This document shows, one piece after another, positions 24,669 through 48,829 of a stretch of 64,000 bases of DNA. The number at the start of each line of letters is the position of its first letter. Within the stretch, counting starts at the first letter, position 1. The position numbers and the translations under genes were made by a program. The notes beneath the pieces are model-generated. The model saw only the letters and a list, made by a program, of their open reading frames with translations. It was not told the DNA's origin and ran no database searches. Origin of the DNA: Trichobilharzia szidati (lineage: Eukaryota; Platyhelminthes; Trematoda; Strigeidida; Schistosomatidae); assembly GCA_944472155.2 (NCBI GenBank), contig OX235279.1, positions 144,730,199 through 144,794,198 on the forward strand. The letters run 5' to 3'.

Positions 24669-25539
24669 TGTAAACTTACCCGTTTATACGAAATATATAT
24701 ATTATATTATATGTGGGGTGAAAAAGAGGGTGTAGTAGTCAGATGTAGAAGTGCATTGTCATCTTTGAGCAATCTGGTGATTGAGAATATGAACACTGGA
24801 AGTGTGTTTGCATCAAGCACATCAGCTGATGGTCTATTCCAAATGACTGAAGACCTATTTAAGAAGACGTTGTACCGCATGTAAGTCTGACAATGCTCTA
24901 TGGCAGCTAGGTTGTGATGATTTCTAAGATTGTAACCGATTGCAGTTGTAGATTTAGTTATTGCCCTGGAGGAGTGCAAGAGAATATTAGTTAGTTTGCA
25001 TTAGAAAATAAGGTTTAGCTAAATACGTCTTTTCCATAGTGGTTCTAATCTTAGCCTGTCGCAACGCTCCGAGTTTTCGAGACTACATTATTAACCAAGA
25101 GTTCTTGAGGTAAATTGTCATAGCACTCCCTCTAATCTAGGCTTGTCATTCTGTCACAGTCTGCTAAGAATAAATGGGCAGTACTCTAAAATAGGTCGAA
25201 CGCATACTTTTTATAATAAAACCCTAGTTTCACAACAAAAGAAATTGCGAGTTATGCATCCTAGGAGCCTTCATGTTTTACGTCTGGCATAATCAGTTTG
25301 TTCAGAGAACGTTAAGTTACTAGAGTATCTGATACCGAGATCTACGACTGAGTTGAGCTTTGCCAGTTTTCACACATTCACTTCAAGAGTTAGGTCAAGG
25401 TTACTGTTTCCGATACAAATCCAGCAACATTTGTCAAAGTTGAACTTTAGACAGGATTCAGCGCAACCTATTGCGAAACCACTTAGTTCAAGATGTATTT
25501 TACTTACCATATCGTTGAATTCACGACTGTAGCAGGACG

Positions 25540-25996
25540 ACTTTGAGGTCGTCAGCATATAGGAATGATTTACCTGAGGTGAAGCAGTTGCAAATGCTGT
25601 TAATGTATACTGTAAATAAAAGTGGACCTAGGACACTACCTTGCACAACCCCACTTGTGATCTGCCTAGGATGAGACAACACTGACCCGACTTTGGTTAT
25701 TCGTACGCTGTTTTGCTTCGGAACGATTTTAACCAGCCCAGTAATGGATTGAGAATTTCACATGAGTACAGCTTCTCAAAGAGAATACTGTGAGATACCA
25801 TGTCAAATGCCCTAGATATATCGAAGTAGAGAACAACAACTAGCTTACGTGCTTCGCGACTACTAGTGATGCAGTTGAAAAAGTCGAAGTGGCAAGTAAC
25901 GCAAGACCTATTTTTGAGAAATCCGTGTTGAGACCTTGTAACAAGATCTTCTCTATGTAGATAGTCTGCTAATTTATCTTTAACAACTTTCTCCAT
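25540..25996 (-). pseudogene. CR1-like LINE reverse transcriptase core
   Basis: 25996-25697 encodes RSQHGFLKNRSC (motif 2), LYFDISRAFDMVSH (catalytic Asp, motif A) and a linker. In the next frame GVVQGSVLGPLLF and FLYADDLKV follow (catalytic YADD). One frameshift separates the two blocks. Confidence 0.82.
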
Positions 25997-26695
25997 GATT
26001 CGTAAGATAACTGGGTTTTATTTATAGCTGTGTAATTGCGAACGTTTGCCTTATCACCAAATTTTCAATGTGGAATTATAGAGCTAGTTTCCACTTATTA
26101 GGGTTAGAGTCAATGTCCACAGATATTGAGAAGAATTTAAGAATTTAAAGGGAATGTTACACCCTTTGATTTTGGAAATTATAGAAGCAAGGCCATCCGG
26201 TCCCGTGCCAGTAGAAGGTCTAAGGCTTTTAACTCATTGTTCTATTAATTGATTGGTGAACACTATGCCCTAGAAGGAGGAGTTGGTGAAAGGTACGGTT
26301 TCACCGGTGGTGTGCGTTTATGAACTGAAGTTCGCAAACCACTCACTGAAAACTTCACAGGTGGTGGCAGGCTCATTGTAGATTATTTTGTAGTACTGTT
26401 TCATCGGCTTTCTCAATTTATTGCGACATGCTATTGGGATATATTCAGGTCGGTGCCTACTTGATTTCGCTATCTTCTTAGGAGCAACAGTATCCGGACA
26501 AAGGATAACATTCCTGTAAAATAGGGACATTACATCCTCCATGGAGTCGGTGGCAAAATAGTCATTCCATTGTCGAATGGGTTCTTGAACTAATCCCTAG
26601 TCTGTATGTCTGTAACTACGGCATATCATGCTCCCTGAATCTTTTTGGTTTCCTGTATTTATTGGTGAGAAAGGCAGAGAGCAGAGTACCATTCT

Positions 26696-26893
26696 ATTTT
26701 TATTTTATTTTTATTTTTATTACAGCTTGATGCCACACCGTATTTTCAGTACAAGTATGGAATTTTCAGCATGGATATCGGTAGCCGAAATTTACAGGCC
26801 GACCATAGATATCGGCTGTGCGTCGGCAGGGTATAGAACCCCGGACCATGTGCATGGTCAGCGAGAGTCCTAACCACTGTGCCACCGACGCAC
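26696..26893 (-). mobile_element. tRNA-derived SINE, copy B (nested in LINE)
   Basis: The + strand begins with a TTTTA-rich tail copy, then CAGCTTGATGCCACACCGTA, and ends with CCACTGTGCCACCGACGCAC, the reverse of the tRNA-like head. It splits the CR1-like LINE, so it is younger than that insertion. Confidence 0.88.
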
Positions 26894-27073
26894 TCTATGG
26901 TCACTACTGGAAAATCTGTTATCAACATAGGAAGAGACTGGGATTGTGTCATGACAAAAAACAAGGCTCAACATGATGTTACCACGGGAAAGTGTCCGGA
27001 CGTGTTGTTGCCATCCATAAAAATCGACAGTGGAGAGTAATTCGTTGAAGTATTGGGGCCTGGATCTACTTAA

Positions 27074-27391
27074 CTAGTTGAAGTCTGGAAGATTGAAGTC
27101 CCCTGCAATTATTTTGTAATTAGTATTAGACGAGGAGGCGTGTGCAAGCGATTTAGCTAATAACGCATCAGTTTCTTTGGTTGAGCATAGTGCTGGATAA
27201 ACACAGCCTATGAGAATTTTGTACTTATTTCCATGTAAGACGATCCAGAGTGAATCACGTACCTCATTCAGTATTTCATCTTCCACCTTGCTGACCACTA
27301 ATGAGTTATGTGTATATATGGGATAACCTCCACCACGCTTGCAATCTCTATCTGCATGGTGTCCAGTGTAATCATCTATACCTATCTGCAC
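27074..27391 (-). pseudogene. CR1-like LINE endonuclease domain fragment
   Basis: 105 open codons with the HADRDCKRGGG and AGDFNLPDFN motifs of LINE apurinic/apyrimidinic-type endonucleases. The catalytic Asp/Asn pair is present; the C-terminal catalytic SDH motif is lost to the right-hand decay and SINE insertion. Confidence 0.8.
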
Positions 27392-27942
27392 ATCAAGTAT
27401 AGAGGATGAGCGTCATGATTCAGTTATCAGAGCTACAGTAGGCTTGGCGATGAACAGTAATGTCCTTAGTTCAGATATAACCTCGCCTAGATTAATAGGT
27501 CACTAGTTTTCTACCCGGTCCCAAGCCCAGATAAAGAGGGAAGGTTGGGTCGTGGTGCTAGCAACTCCACCCCCAAAACTTAACCAAACTGCACAAATAT
27601 ATTAAAAATTCTAAAAACATAAACAATAACCTTATTTTTCGCTGGAATCGGGGAAGTGAAATGATGCAGGCTGGTAAAAGCCTTCGGGAAGCCAGTCAGC
27701 CGATGTGCCTCCTTCCGGTGAAAGCAAAAATAAGGATGGGGATGTCGAATGTTCGTACAGTGTACGAAGCTGGAAAGGCTGCCCAGGTAGCCGCAGAAAT
27801 GAGAAGATATAAAATAGAAGTGTTGGGAATCTGCGAGAGCAGATGGAACGGATGTGGAAGGTACCAACCACCAACTGGAGACACTATAATCTAATCCGGT
27901 CACCCAGAGGACAATCACGAGCACACCGAGGGAGTAGCCATC

Positions 27943-28782
27943 ATGATGTCACCAGCAGCAGCTAAAGCTCTCATGCAGTGGGAACCAATCTCCTCCAGGA
28001 TAATGACAGCCAGGTTCAACTCAAAAGGAAGGAAGGTTACAATCATTCAATGCCATGCGCCTACAAACGTCTTAGAACAAGAGAAGAAGGAGGCCTTCTA
28101 CAGACAGCTACAAACAGTAATGGACAACGTCCCAAAGAGCGATATCAAATTCCTGATGGGTGACATGAATGCGAAACTGGGAGGAGACAACAGAGGAAGA
28201 GAACTCACCATGGGTCGTGAGGCCCTCGGTGAAATGAACGACAACGGTGAACTCTTCTCAGACTTCTGTGCCTTCAATGATTTGGTGATTGGTGGCAGTG
28301 TGTTCAAACACAAGGATATACGCAAGGCGACATGGATTTCACCAGATGGACACACCAAAAACCAGATAGACTTCATTTCAATCTCAAGGAAGTGGAGACG
28401 GAGCCTACTGGACACAAGATCGAGGAGAGGAGCAGATGTGGGTTCAGACCACTATCTAGTACAAGAGACTTTCAAGGTGAAGCTAAAAGCCTCGAGGATA
28501 GCTGGGGATAGGCCACAATGCAAGTTCAACACGCAAGAACTGAAGGACATAACCACACAGGACATTTTCACTGCAACTGTCAGATCAAAGCAGGAAACAC
28601 TATGTGGCATCACTGAGGAATCATGCGTGGAAGACCATTGGAACTCTCTGAAGGTAATTTTCAACGAAACGTGTTCAACGGTTTTAGGAAGAAAGAAGAA
28701 ACAAGACAAGGAATGGCTCTCAACAGACACTTGGAAACTAATAGAGGAGAGGAGAAAGGTGATAGAGAAAATGGTTCAATGA
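27943..28782 (+). pseudogene. RTE/SR2-like LINE endonuclease, 279-codon open frame
   Basis: Contains TIIQCHAPTN, then FLMGDMNAKLGGDNRG (catalytic Asp/Asn), FNDLVIGGSVFKHKDIRKAT, KNQIDFISISRKWRRS and RRGADVGSDHYLV (catalytic SDH). All the canonical endonuclease motifs of the family are present. A stop at 28780 separates it from the RT, and the N-terminal 77 codons are cut off by a stop near 27892. Confidence 0.88.
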
Positions 28783-28849
28783 AAAGATGGACAAGAGAAG
28801 GAGACGCTGAGCTCAACTTACACAGCACTGGACAAAGAAGTGAAGAAGA

Positions 28850-29533
28850 GTGCCAGGAAGGACAAAAGACAATTCCACGACATGCTGGCTGGCGACTGAA
28901 GCTGAGAAGGCAGCAGGCAAAAGGGCTCTGAGAACATTATATCAGATAACCAAGTCTCTATCCGGGAAGAGATCAACACAAGTGAAACCTATAAAAGACA
29001 GCCAAGGGAAGCCAATTACCAAGGAAGAAAGACAGATTAAACAATGGGCGGATCACTTCAAAGGACTCTTGAACCGACCATCACCTACAACCCGTCCAGA
29101 AATACCAACAGCAGCACATACACAACTTCAAGTTGACGCCGATCCTCCAACGAAAACTGAAGTCTTGGATGCAATCAAGCTTCCGAAAGCTGGAAAAGCA
29201 GCTGGACCAGATGGAATACCCCCGGAAGTACTGAAAGCGGACCCAGAGACGACAGCAGATATGCTGACTCCATTATTGCAAAAGGTCTGGAAGGAGGGAA
29301 AGGTGCCTACTGACTGGAGGAAAGGTTACCTCGTGGAATTACTAGAGAAGGGCGACTTAGGACTCTGCAAGAACTGGCGAGGAATCATGCTCCTGTCGAC
29401 GCCAAGTAAAATCCTGAGTGGCATCATCCTGGAGAGAATCAAGGACGCACTGGATACAGAGCTCCGCTTACCAGAAACAAGCTGGATCCAGGAAAAACAA
29501 ATCATGTGGTCATCAGACTCTACGCAACTCTAG
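28850..29533 (+). pseudogene. RTE/SR2-like LINE RT N-terminal half
   Basis: 227 open codons: QIKQWADHFKGLLNRPSP, KLPKAGKAAGPDGIPPE, KVWKEGKVPTDWRKGYL, KNWRGIMLLSTPSKILS. These are the thumb-proximal and fingers motifs before the catalytic Asp. The frame is lost just upstream of the first catalytic motif. Confidence 0.85.
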
Positions 29534-30365
29534 GCATCGTCACCACAGAACAAAGCGTAGTATGGTGGTCAAACCTCACCCTGTCTCAACTTCAATGACT
29601 TCAAAAAGGCCTTCGACAGAGTCAACCGAGAGGTAATTCGGAAACTACTTCAACACCACGGCGTGCGCTAAATCTTTGGGAACCTCATCCAACAGCTGGC
29701 TATAGGAGATTGTCATGTGTCAGGTGATCCGCAACAGGAAACTCAGTGAGGCATCGGAAGTGAATACAGGATTAAGACAAGCTGGCTGTCTATCACCGAT
29801 GACATTATTGACTGTGGTGGAGTGGATTGTGCGCCAGACTGTAGGGAGCGAGGAGTTAGGGATACGCTGGACGACCGATAAGAAGATTCCTAAAGAAATG
29901 GACTTCACAGATGGTATATGTTTAATGTTACACAAACTCGAACACTTGAAGGCAAAAGCCAACAAACTGGCTGAAGAAGCAGGCAACAAATCCAGGACTC
30001 TAGGTGAACATAGAGAAGGCTGGGGTAAGGGAGACAGCCAACCAACAGTGACAACAACGACATCTAGAACCAACCACCATCAACGGGAGAGGTTTACCAG
30101 AGGTTGCGTCCTTCAATTATCTGGGTTCCAACCACTGGTAGAACGCATGGTGTCAATGCTGGCCAGGGTCGGGTCCGAGAACAAGACAAGCCGACATGAA
30201 TCTGAAATAATTTTGAAAGTCTTCTGCACTCCACCGCAGCACAAACAACAAACTTTTATTGACACCTGCCTTCTCAGGCTTCATAATTAAGATTAGATGG
30301 TGACTGCGAAAGAATTGGCAACAATAAACTCCGGCAACAAACCAACCAAGGGCCTACTACTCCAC

Positions 30366-30560
30366 AAATATACTTTTTTTATTTTCATTTACAGCTTGAT
30401 TCCACACTGCATTTTCAGTACAAGTATGGAATTTTCAGCATGGATATCGGTAGCCCGAATTCAGGCCGACCATAGATATCGGGTGTGCGCCGGTAGAGGA
30501 TCGAACCCCGGACCATGTGCATGGTCAGCGAGAGTCCTAACCACTGTGCCACCGACGCAC
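30366..30560 (-). mobile_element. tRNA-derived SINE, copy C (nested in LINE)
   Basis: The - strand head carries the best B box of the family, GGTTCGATCCT, with GTGCGTCGGTGGCACAGTGG as A-box region. It lies within the RTE/SR2-like LINE 3' part. Confidence 0.88.
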
Positions 30561-31363
30561 AACAGAAGAAAATAGAGATGGCCAAGCATTGGGAAGACCG
30601 TTGTGTAACATTGAGCATCAGGCCATCAGTGAAGTGGATTCCGAATGTTTAGCAACGTATGGATCATCTGAGGGTGATAAGAAGATATGGCATGATCGTG
30701 CGAGGAGGAAATGAGAGATTATGAGCGGTCGAGGACCCAGCTGACCAGAATGATAGAAAACAAAACAAAGGGGAGATCTGTTGTTGAAGCCCTATGTTTC
30801 ACACAGAACCCAAGGGAATAATAGTGATTAATCAGGGCACATTGCGTAAAGTACATCTTTAGATCGTACAAACGATGAAGCAGTGCTCAACCGACCTTAC
30901 GGGACTGTTATTATTTATAATTACACATCTCAAGATATTCCTAATAAACCTCCACAGGGTTTCCAAAATAACGAATCATCTGGAAGACATGTTAGGCAGG
31001 GCAATGTTTTTACTTATTCACTCACTGTAGCCTTTTTTGCATCATTGGGCAATGGATCTGAAGTTAGAGGTGCCCTGTGAATATGTTAGCTGGAGAATTG
31101 CGACTTCCATACTGTGGTGTAACTATGTGGCAACACATTTTTTATATCTGCTGAAAATCGAAGCTATCTAAAACAGAATAATCGCTGTATGATTTCAACA
31201 ATGTTAGATCGCTCCAGTTTACCCAAATTTTTCTTCTTAATTATTTGCTATTGGATATTGAATCTAGTTATGTTTAAAGGTCTTTTGCTACTTCTTCTTT
31301 GTTGGACGTGAAGGACGGCGGGTCCTTCGGAATTATTGGGCCACGAACTTTATTAAGGTGTCG

Positions 31364-42829
<11,466 letters not shown>

Positions 42830-43942
42830 TGAAATGAATTCCTTTTTCAAGAATGATGATATTGTGTTTCACACACACACACATTATATATATAATAATA
42901 TATTAAAAAAAAACTTGTCCACGTAAATGGATATTTTCTGTAGTTTGTTTACACTATGTTATCCTACTTGACTACACAACTTTTCTCTCCCAATGTTATT
43001 CTTCTTGTTGTTCTTTTTCCTCACTTATATTCTCTTCCCCTTCCCCTTCCTCCTTCACTCTCCTTCTTCTCTTTCTTAATGTCTTCTACTGGTAGCTTTT
43101 TTGTTGTTCAATTTATGTGAGAAACTATTCGGAAGATTCCACCAGTATAATATAAAAACCGATCTAAATTTATTACTGCCAATACCACTACTACTAGTAA
43201 CAATAATACTGTTTCAGGGAAATTGTATACGTCAATTTATTTGTGTACGACTTGTTATATTATCAAATATTGTTCTGTTTTATTTAGTACTGTGAAAAAA
43301 AAATAGTACATACTACTACTAATTAACTGAAAATAAAAGAAGCTGCCTTATTCTTGCATTCCAGTCCATATCGTATATATATATATATATACATTGGTGG
43401 AGAGTTGTAGTCCTCAGTTCTACCTGTAACCTCAAGATATATTTGTTCCGTTGTATCGATAGCATGTTTGCGTAAAATTAATAATCTACATGTCTTTCTG
43501 GAAATATATTATAAAACATTAAGGTAAGGTAAGCAAGTAACTAACCAGCATGACTACTACACTGTTGACTAAATTCAAACAAGGCAAATAAAAGAGCCAA
43601 GTTATACTGTCTCTGTTTTGACATCTACTTTTAGATTGATCATCTCAGAAAATGGCTGGCTGGCTGGCTAGTGGGGTGGTGTAACAGCTTACTATTCAAT
43701 CTGATCCCAGGTACTAGTTATTCTTTGCTTTTTTATTGTTCCCCTTTTTCTCTCCCGTCCTTTTAATTACCTGATGTTAACACTTGTTTTTCTATATATT
43801 ATAATGCCTGTAGCCAGCATTCTGAGATAAGTATAGACACACAGAGGTGTATTGTCACGTATATGCATAAATGAATTGCTATAGTGGTATTTTATAGAAA
43901 TAAAATAAGCAGCCTAGACATTCTTCTCTTTCCCCAAATTGT

Positions 43943-43980
<38 letters not shown>

Positions 43981-44640
43981 GTAGTGATATTACAAATAAG
44001 ATAAGAAGTAATATATTGAAAAGTTTTTAAAGGAGTATTTTTCGAATACATTTCTTCCTGTCGACTGATCGTAAATTTTTGTTTTCTCTTTTACTCGTTA
44101 TTATTGTTATTATTATTACTACTATTATTATTACTGTTATTATTATTACTGTTACTATTATTATTATTACTATTTACGACATCAGTGAAGTAGCTAAATG
44201 TCTGGTGTGTGTGTGTGTGTGCGTTTATGCGTAGTGCTGTGTTTTGGTTGTTGTGTTGTTAGTCGTATGCTTACATAATGACAGTTTGTGCCTTTTTGTT
44301 GCAGCACAATCGAAAAGAATGATAATTCTTTTCTGATTGTCCCTTCACTCTTTATTTATGTGTACACGTATGATTCTATAACCGGACTAGTGCTAATGAC
44401 AATAATATTAAAACTGAATTGACCTACACTATATTGTTATGTGCTGTTATAAATATTTAAAGTTTTCTTCCTATAATTAATTTTTTTTCTTTTTACGTTA
44501 ACTACAATACTTTTATTGTTGTTTCATTAATTTTGTGAGGATTGTATGATGGCTTAGGTTTGATTTTATCATTTCAACCTTACTGTGTCAGTGTTCACAC
44601 AGTAATTTGGAATCGGCTTTTATGTATTTCAACAATGCTT
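42830..44640. other. AMMECR1 3' flank with microsatellites
   Basis: AT-rich. Short tandem runs: (CA)n near 42872, (AT)n at about 43376 and 43947-43975, (ATT)n at 44100-44172 and (GT)n at 44205-44222. An AATAAA is near 43332. No coding sequence is seen. Confidence 0.6.
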
Positions 44641-44689
44641 CACATTATCAGTGACAATCGCCGATGTTTTGTCATAATTCTCCCCGCCC

Positions 44690-46960
44690 ACCTCGCCGCC
44701 GTCCCCAAAACCAACAAACTGTAGTTAAGATGAATTCTATTGAAAATCCTAGTTTGCTACTAAAAGCAAAATACTTAGGTACGGTTATGTCAACAGGTGA
44801 TTTCAATGCTGGAATGAGGAATCTCTGTCAGTTAGAAAAGTATATTGGTGGCACTTACAGAGTTTTATACCGACGAGCGGATAACGGTGATCGTCCCCTA
44901 CATTTCTGTTCAGATCGTCGTCTGTTCGTCGTTAGCTATAGGTTATCTATTAATAGGGTCGGTAGATCTCTGCCGTTCCTTCAGACTCCTATCACACTGT
45001 AGTCCGTGAACATAGTATATACCTACGACTAAATGGACATAGGAAACAGGTAGCTATGATACCGACACGCTCCCTGCTTCTTGATGGCTAAAATGTGTAT
45101 CGGAGATTGATAGGAATACTCATCCTCAGGAAATCTAGTATTATATCCAGTCAACTGTAGGAAACAGTGGAAAAGGCTGCTGATAATCTGTAACCACAGC
45201 ATAGTAAGTTTCTATAGATTTCTTCTGCTTTATCCGATATAATAGATTCGAGATTACTTCCGATGGGTTCCGAATATGACGAATCAAAAGCTGAACAAAA
45301 ATCCCTGCAACGACCGTGGACAGTAGTGTGTGACAAAGTCCGAAGCGATTAAACAGGCATCAGTTGTGCTACTACCAGACAACTGTTTACACCCATCGGG
45401 GTAATGGGATTTACAAAATCAGTGACATTGGAAACAGTTTCCGAAAAGAATTATGCTTTAAGGAAAGAGGACAAGGACGTTGAAGATGACACTTCGAGGA
45501 GCGGTTCAGCTGGCCTACAGCCACCCTAAATTTGTCAAGAATCCAACACCCATCTGTGGGGGATATGGACATCGGTCCTCCATCTGTAAATGAGGTTACG
45601 AAGACTGTTTCTATCCTGAAAGGTAAAGTAGCAGGATCCTATGAAATGACTCCAGAGATATTTAAGGACTGCGGTGACATATCACTGTCCGGGTTAACTA
45701 AGGTATCAGGCAATGCCTGAAAATCAGAAATGGTCCCGTCGGGCTGGTCGAAGTCATTGATAATTCCAGTATACGAGAAGAGAGACAAGTCTTCCTCTGA
45801 TAATCATAGAGGGATTAGCTTGACCTAGAATTCTAGGCTCAATAATCGTGCGTAGATTGAGTGGTACTAGAGATAAACAAATCAGAGAAAACCAGGCAAG
45901 CTTTAGACCACGAAGATGGTGCACTGATCATATCTTCACCCTTCAACAATCTATGGAATATGGTCATACCGGAATCCAACAATTGCCATATTTCTGGACC
46001 TCAAGGTGATATTTGACTCCGTTGGCTGAGAGGTACTATGGCAATGTTTGGCCGTGAAGGGATGACCGAGAATGTAAAAGGACTCTGCTCGAACACATAC
46101 AGCCGTGTACGAGTTAATGAACAGTTGTCATCTGAAGTGATGACAACCAGTAGTACCTGTCAGGGATGTTTATTGTCCCTCATTTTTGTCTAGTTTCATC
46201 ATAGATGTAGTAGTCGAATTAACTTTAGCTACTTGAGGATTGACTTTTTACCACAGAACACTCTTGTTAGCTTAGAATATTCGTATGATATTGACCTTCT
46301 AGTTGAAAACGCTGATAAACTTAGTCTTCTGAACACCTTGGGCAGAAACCTTAGTATGTTTGGCATGCGATTCGCCCCTGTGAAATGTAAAATGATGCTG
46401 CATGACTGGTCTGCACCAATTCTTTATTAATGGAGGATGGAGTGGTTGAGCGTCTTGACCACTTGTTCGCGGAGTTGGACTGCGCTTCGACTGCTCTTCG
46501 ACATAATCTCAGCACAGATACAAAAGGCTGGTGAGGGACTTACCAACTTACGTCATCTCTGATGCAGCGGTTCTCACTGTCATTCCCTATGGGTGTGACA
46601 TGGCCGTTGATAATGGACGAAGTAGTGAGGCTAGTTCTATCTCCCGTGTTAAGTAATATAGTATGTATGGTGAGTAATCTTGAGGTTAGGAGTAGAGTAT
46701 TAGGTAAAGAGAGTAAGATGATCGATAAGGTTATGAAAGTGCATCGATTGAGATGGCTGAGCTACGTGTTACGAATGCCCAATTAAAATTAAATTAAAAT
46801 CTGGCATCACTCAGCTAAATTTTTGTCGGATGGTATGAAGTAGGTAGGGGTTATCAAAAACCCGGTTGCTGTCTTCTTGACACTAAGAACGAATGGCTGG
46901 GGACCGTTAGTGCCATGGTTTAAAATGATTCTCTTTGTAATCTTCCAGATTGACTTAATG
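44690..46960 (+). mobile_element. LINE copy, EN through RT, decayed
   Basis: Endonuclease scrap (44664-45001: TGDFNAGMRNLCQLEKYIGG, ADNGDRPLHFCSDRRLF). RT beginning near 45540 (PPSVNEVTKTVSILKGK). 45890-46450 gives ENQASFRPRRWCTDHIFTLQ, the motif A region DLKVIFDSV, and LVSLEYSYDIDLL with the YADD box changed to YSYD. Then MFGMRFAPVKCKMMLHDWSA and a C-terminal tail. Many stops. Confidence 0.8.
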
Positions 46961-47169
46961 TTCATGATTCTCGACTTAATTATTACTTTTTCGGCACATT
47001 TCCATTCATTATAGTTCCTTTAATTATTTTTTTCTAGTTTGTGTGCTGTCTAAATTGCAACAAACGGAACTACAACACTTTCGTGCGAAGTACCACTGTA
47101 AATTTAGTCAGTCAACAGAATTTTTCAGATATAAGACCATCAGTAGTGGAAGCAAGACAAGATAGAATC

Positions 47170-48800
47170 TAATGTCTATATGTTGCATGGTTATATCGTA
47201 TAACGATATGCCTATTAGGTCATTCAGAAGCAGTTATTAGCTTTCCTAGATCCCATCAAACGAGAGAAGTATCCTAGGCTACCCAGCGACTTGAAGGATG
47301 TAATTATAAGCCTCATCTGCAAATTAAGGAACAGAAGTTCGCTATCAAACTACTAACCGGTAAGTCTGACATGCATTATAGAAAAGGTATTATAAACAAT
47401 CATAAGGCATCAGCTATTAGACCCATATGGATATACATGGCTTACTGACGGAGGAATAGCATGGATTCTAACCACGACGATCCAGCGTAATTAATATATT
47501 GTTTGTTGGCTAGAGGAGATAGAGTAGAGGCCAGGGATAAAATCCTGCTATATGACGTTGTTTTATCGATTTTAGTAAAGCATTCGATAAAGTCAACCAC
47601 TCAGGTCTTCTCAGTAAGCTGACAGCTTTTAGATTAAAGCAGTGCGTATATGAGTGGTTTAGGGAATACCCACTGGGTAGAAAGCAAAATGTAAGGATTA
47701 GTGGTGCACTGTCAAGATGGAAAACGGCGTCGCGTGGATTACGTCAAGGAACTGTCCTAGGCTCCTTGTTATTATTTTTTACGTAAATGAGCTGCCGAAA
47801 ATTCTTACCTCATCGTGATTATTATTCGCAGACAACATAAAGATCTGGAAAACGGTGAATAATAATGATGATAGGTCGGTATTACAAGGTGGTCCAGATA
47901 AATGAAGTGAATGGTCGGACTTGTGGAATCTGGAAATTAATTCCAGGTAAAGCGTGGTGATCCACTTAGATGAGAGGTGCTACAAGTAGTACTCGCTGAT
48001 GGACACAACTCTACGATGTGAAAGGACAAACAGACTTAGGTTGGTCTGCAAAATTTGGGTTACAGATATCACATGCTGAAAATTCCATATCTGTACCAAA
48101 AAATGCAGTGTGGAATCAAGCTGTAATCAAAAATTTTAAAAAAATCAAAAAAATAATGTCAGCCATGTTTTGAAAGCAACGCATATTGTGGTGCAGCTGT
48201 AGCTAATGCTTTTCAAATGCTATGGACACTTTAATGTGGTTTGGGACGATTAGATGAGTCTGTGTTCAAAGTATTCTACGGAACTCATGTCAGGTCTCAT
48301 CTAGAATACTGTATACAAGCGGCCAGTACATGTTTCAAGAATCAGGCACATATCATGGGAGGAGTAAACAGAATAGAAACCGAATTAATCAGTGGTGTCT
48401 CACATCTTCTATACGAGGAGAGGATGAAACATTTAAATCTCTTCCCGCTATCATCCCGAAGGAGGTGAGGTGATTTAATTCTGTCATATTGTATACTAGA
48501 GTGGGATTTGGGGATCAACCTTTCTAGTTTATTCTCTCCCTCTCGGATACTTTTCGGAGATGACGACAAAGTGGTGGTTAGACTGTGGATGAATAGAATA
48601 CGTGTTGAATTTAGATTCCCACATAGAGTGATGGACAAGTGGGACTCCTTACCCGATCAAGTAGTATCAGCTGTATCAGTGAAGGCTTTCAAAGATAAAT
48701 TAGATCTCTGCATATATATATTAACGATTAATATAGACTACAATGACCCACTATCCTTTTTATCTGAATTTGAATCTAATGATAATGTGTTTCGTTACTG
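47170..48800 (+). mobile_element. CR1/L2-like LINE, copy 1, interrupted by SINE
   Basis: RT core with LLDPYG, KSCYMTLFYRF, LFADNIKIWKTV and, after the SINE, 48241-48465 and 48508-48800 encoding FYGTHVRSHLEYCIQAAS, EERMKHLNLFPLSSRRR, RVEFRFPHRVMDKWDSLPDQ and VSVKAFKDKLDLC. A near twin lies at 57060-58440 without the SINE. Confidence 0.8.
48041..48155 (+). mobile_element. tRNA-derived SINE, copy E, 5'-truncated
   Basis: Begins TGGTCTGCAAAATTTGGGTT, contains GCTGAAAATTCCATATCTGT and ends with A-rich runs. It lacks the tRNA head. The twin LINE at 57800-57850 lacks it and serves as the empty site. Confidence 0.85.
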
Positions 48801-48829
48801 AATATCTGTTCATATTCAGTAGCAAAACG

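Larger units (their letters stand above)
24700..27500 (-). mobile_element. CR1-like LINE, decayed, interrupted by a SINE
   Basis: On the - strand the order is apurinic endonuclease (27391-27074: YTGHHADRDCKRGGGYPIYT, ILIGCVYPA, IAGDFNLPDF), RT (26540-25690: HGFLKNRSC, LYFDISRAFDMVSH), the YADD box at 25548-25559 and the C-terminal tail (24979-24707: FLNRSSVIWNRP). Frames are broken by stops and shifts. A SINE at 26696-26893 sits between endonuclease and RT. Confidence 0.85.
27660..30850 (+). mobile_element. RTE/SR2-like LINE, near full length, decayed
   Basis: In order: endonuclease start (27661-27891: NVRTVYEAGKAAQVAAEMRR, LGICESRWNG), endonuclease body (27943-28782), linker, RT N-terminal half (28850-29533: KAAGPDGIPPEVLK, PTDWRKGYLVELLEKGD), a further shifted RT with DFNDFKKAFDRVNRE and KLEHLKAKANKLAEEA near 29930, then a decayed C-terminus. 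A SINE (30366-30560) interrupts the 3' part, and the LINE end resumes to about 30850. Few stops interrupt the first 1.9 kb, so this is one of the younger LINEs here. Confidence 0.85.

Noticed and set aside
28098..28730. Antisense frames over the LINE endonuclease
   Set aside because: Shadow frames of the + strand element with no domain.
44100..44172. CRISPR-like or satellite array
   Set aside because: Simple ATT/ACT microsatellite in a eukaryotic 3' flank; no spacers.
44664..45001. Host protein-coding gene
   Set aside because: Its DFNAGMRNL and DNGDRPLHFCSD motifs are those of a LINE endonuclease, a sequence often mislabelled as a host protein.
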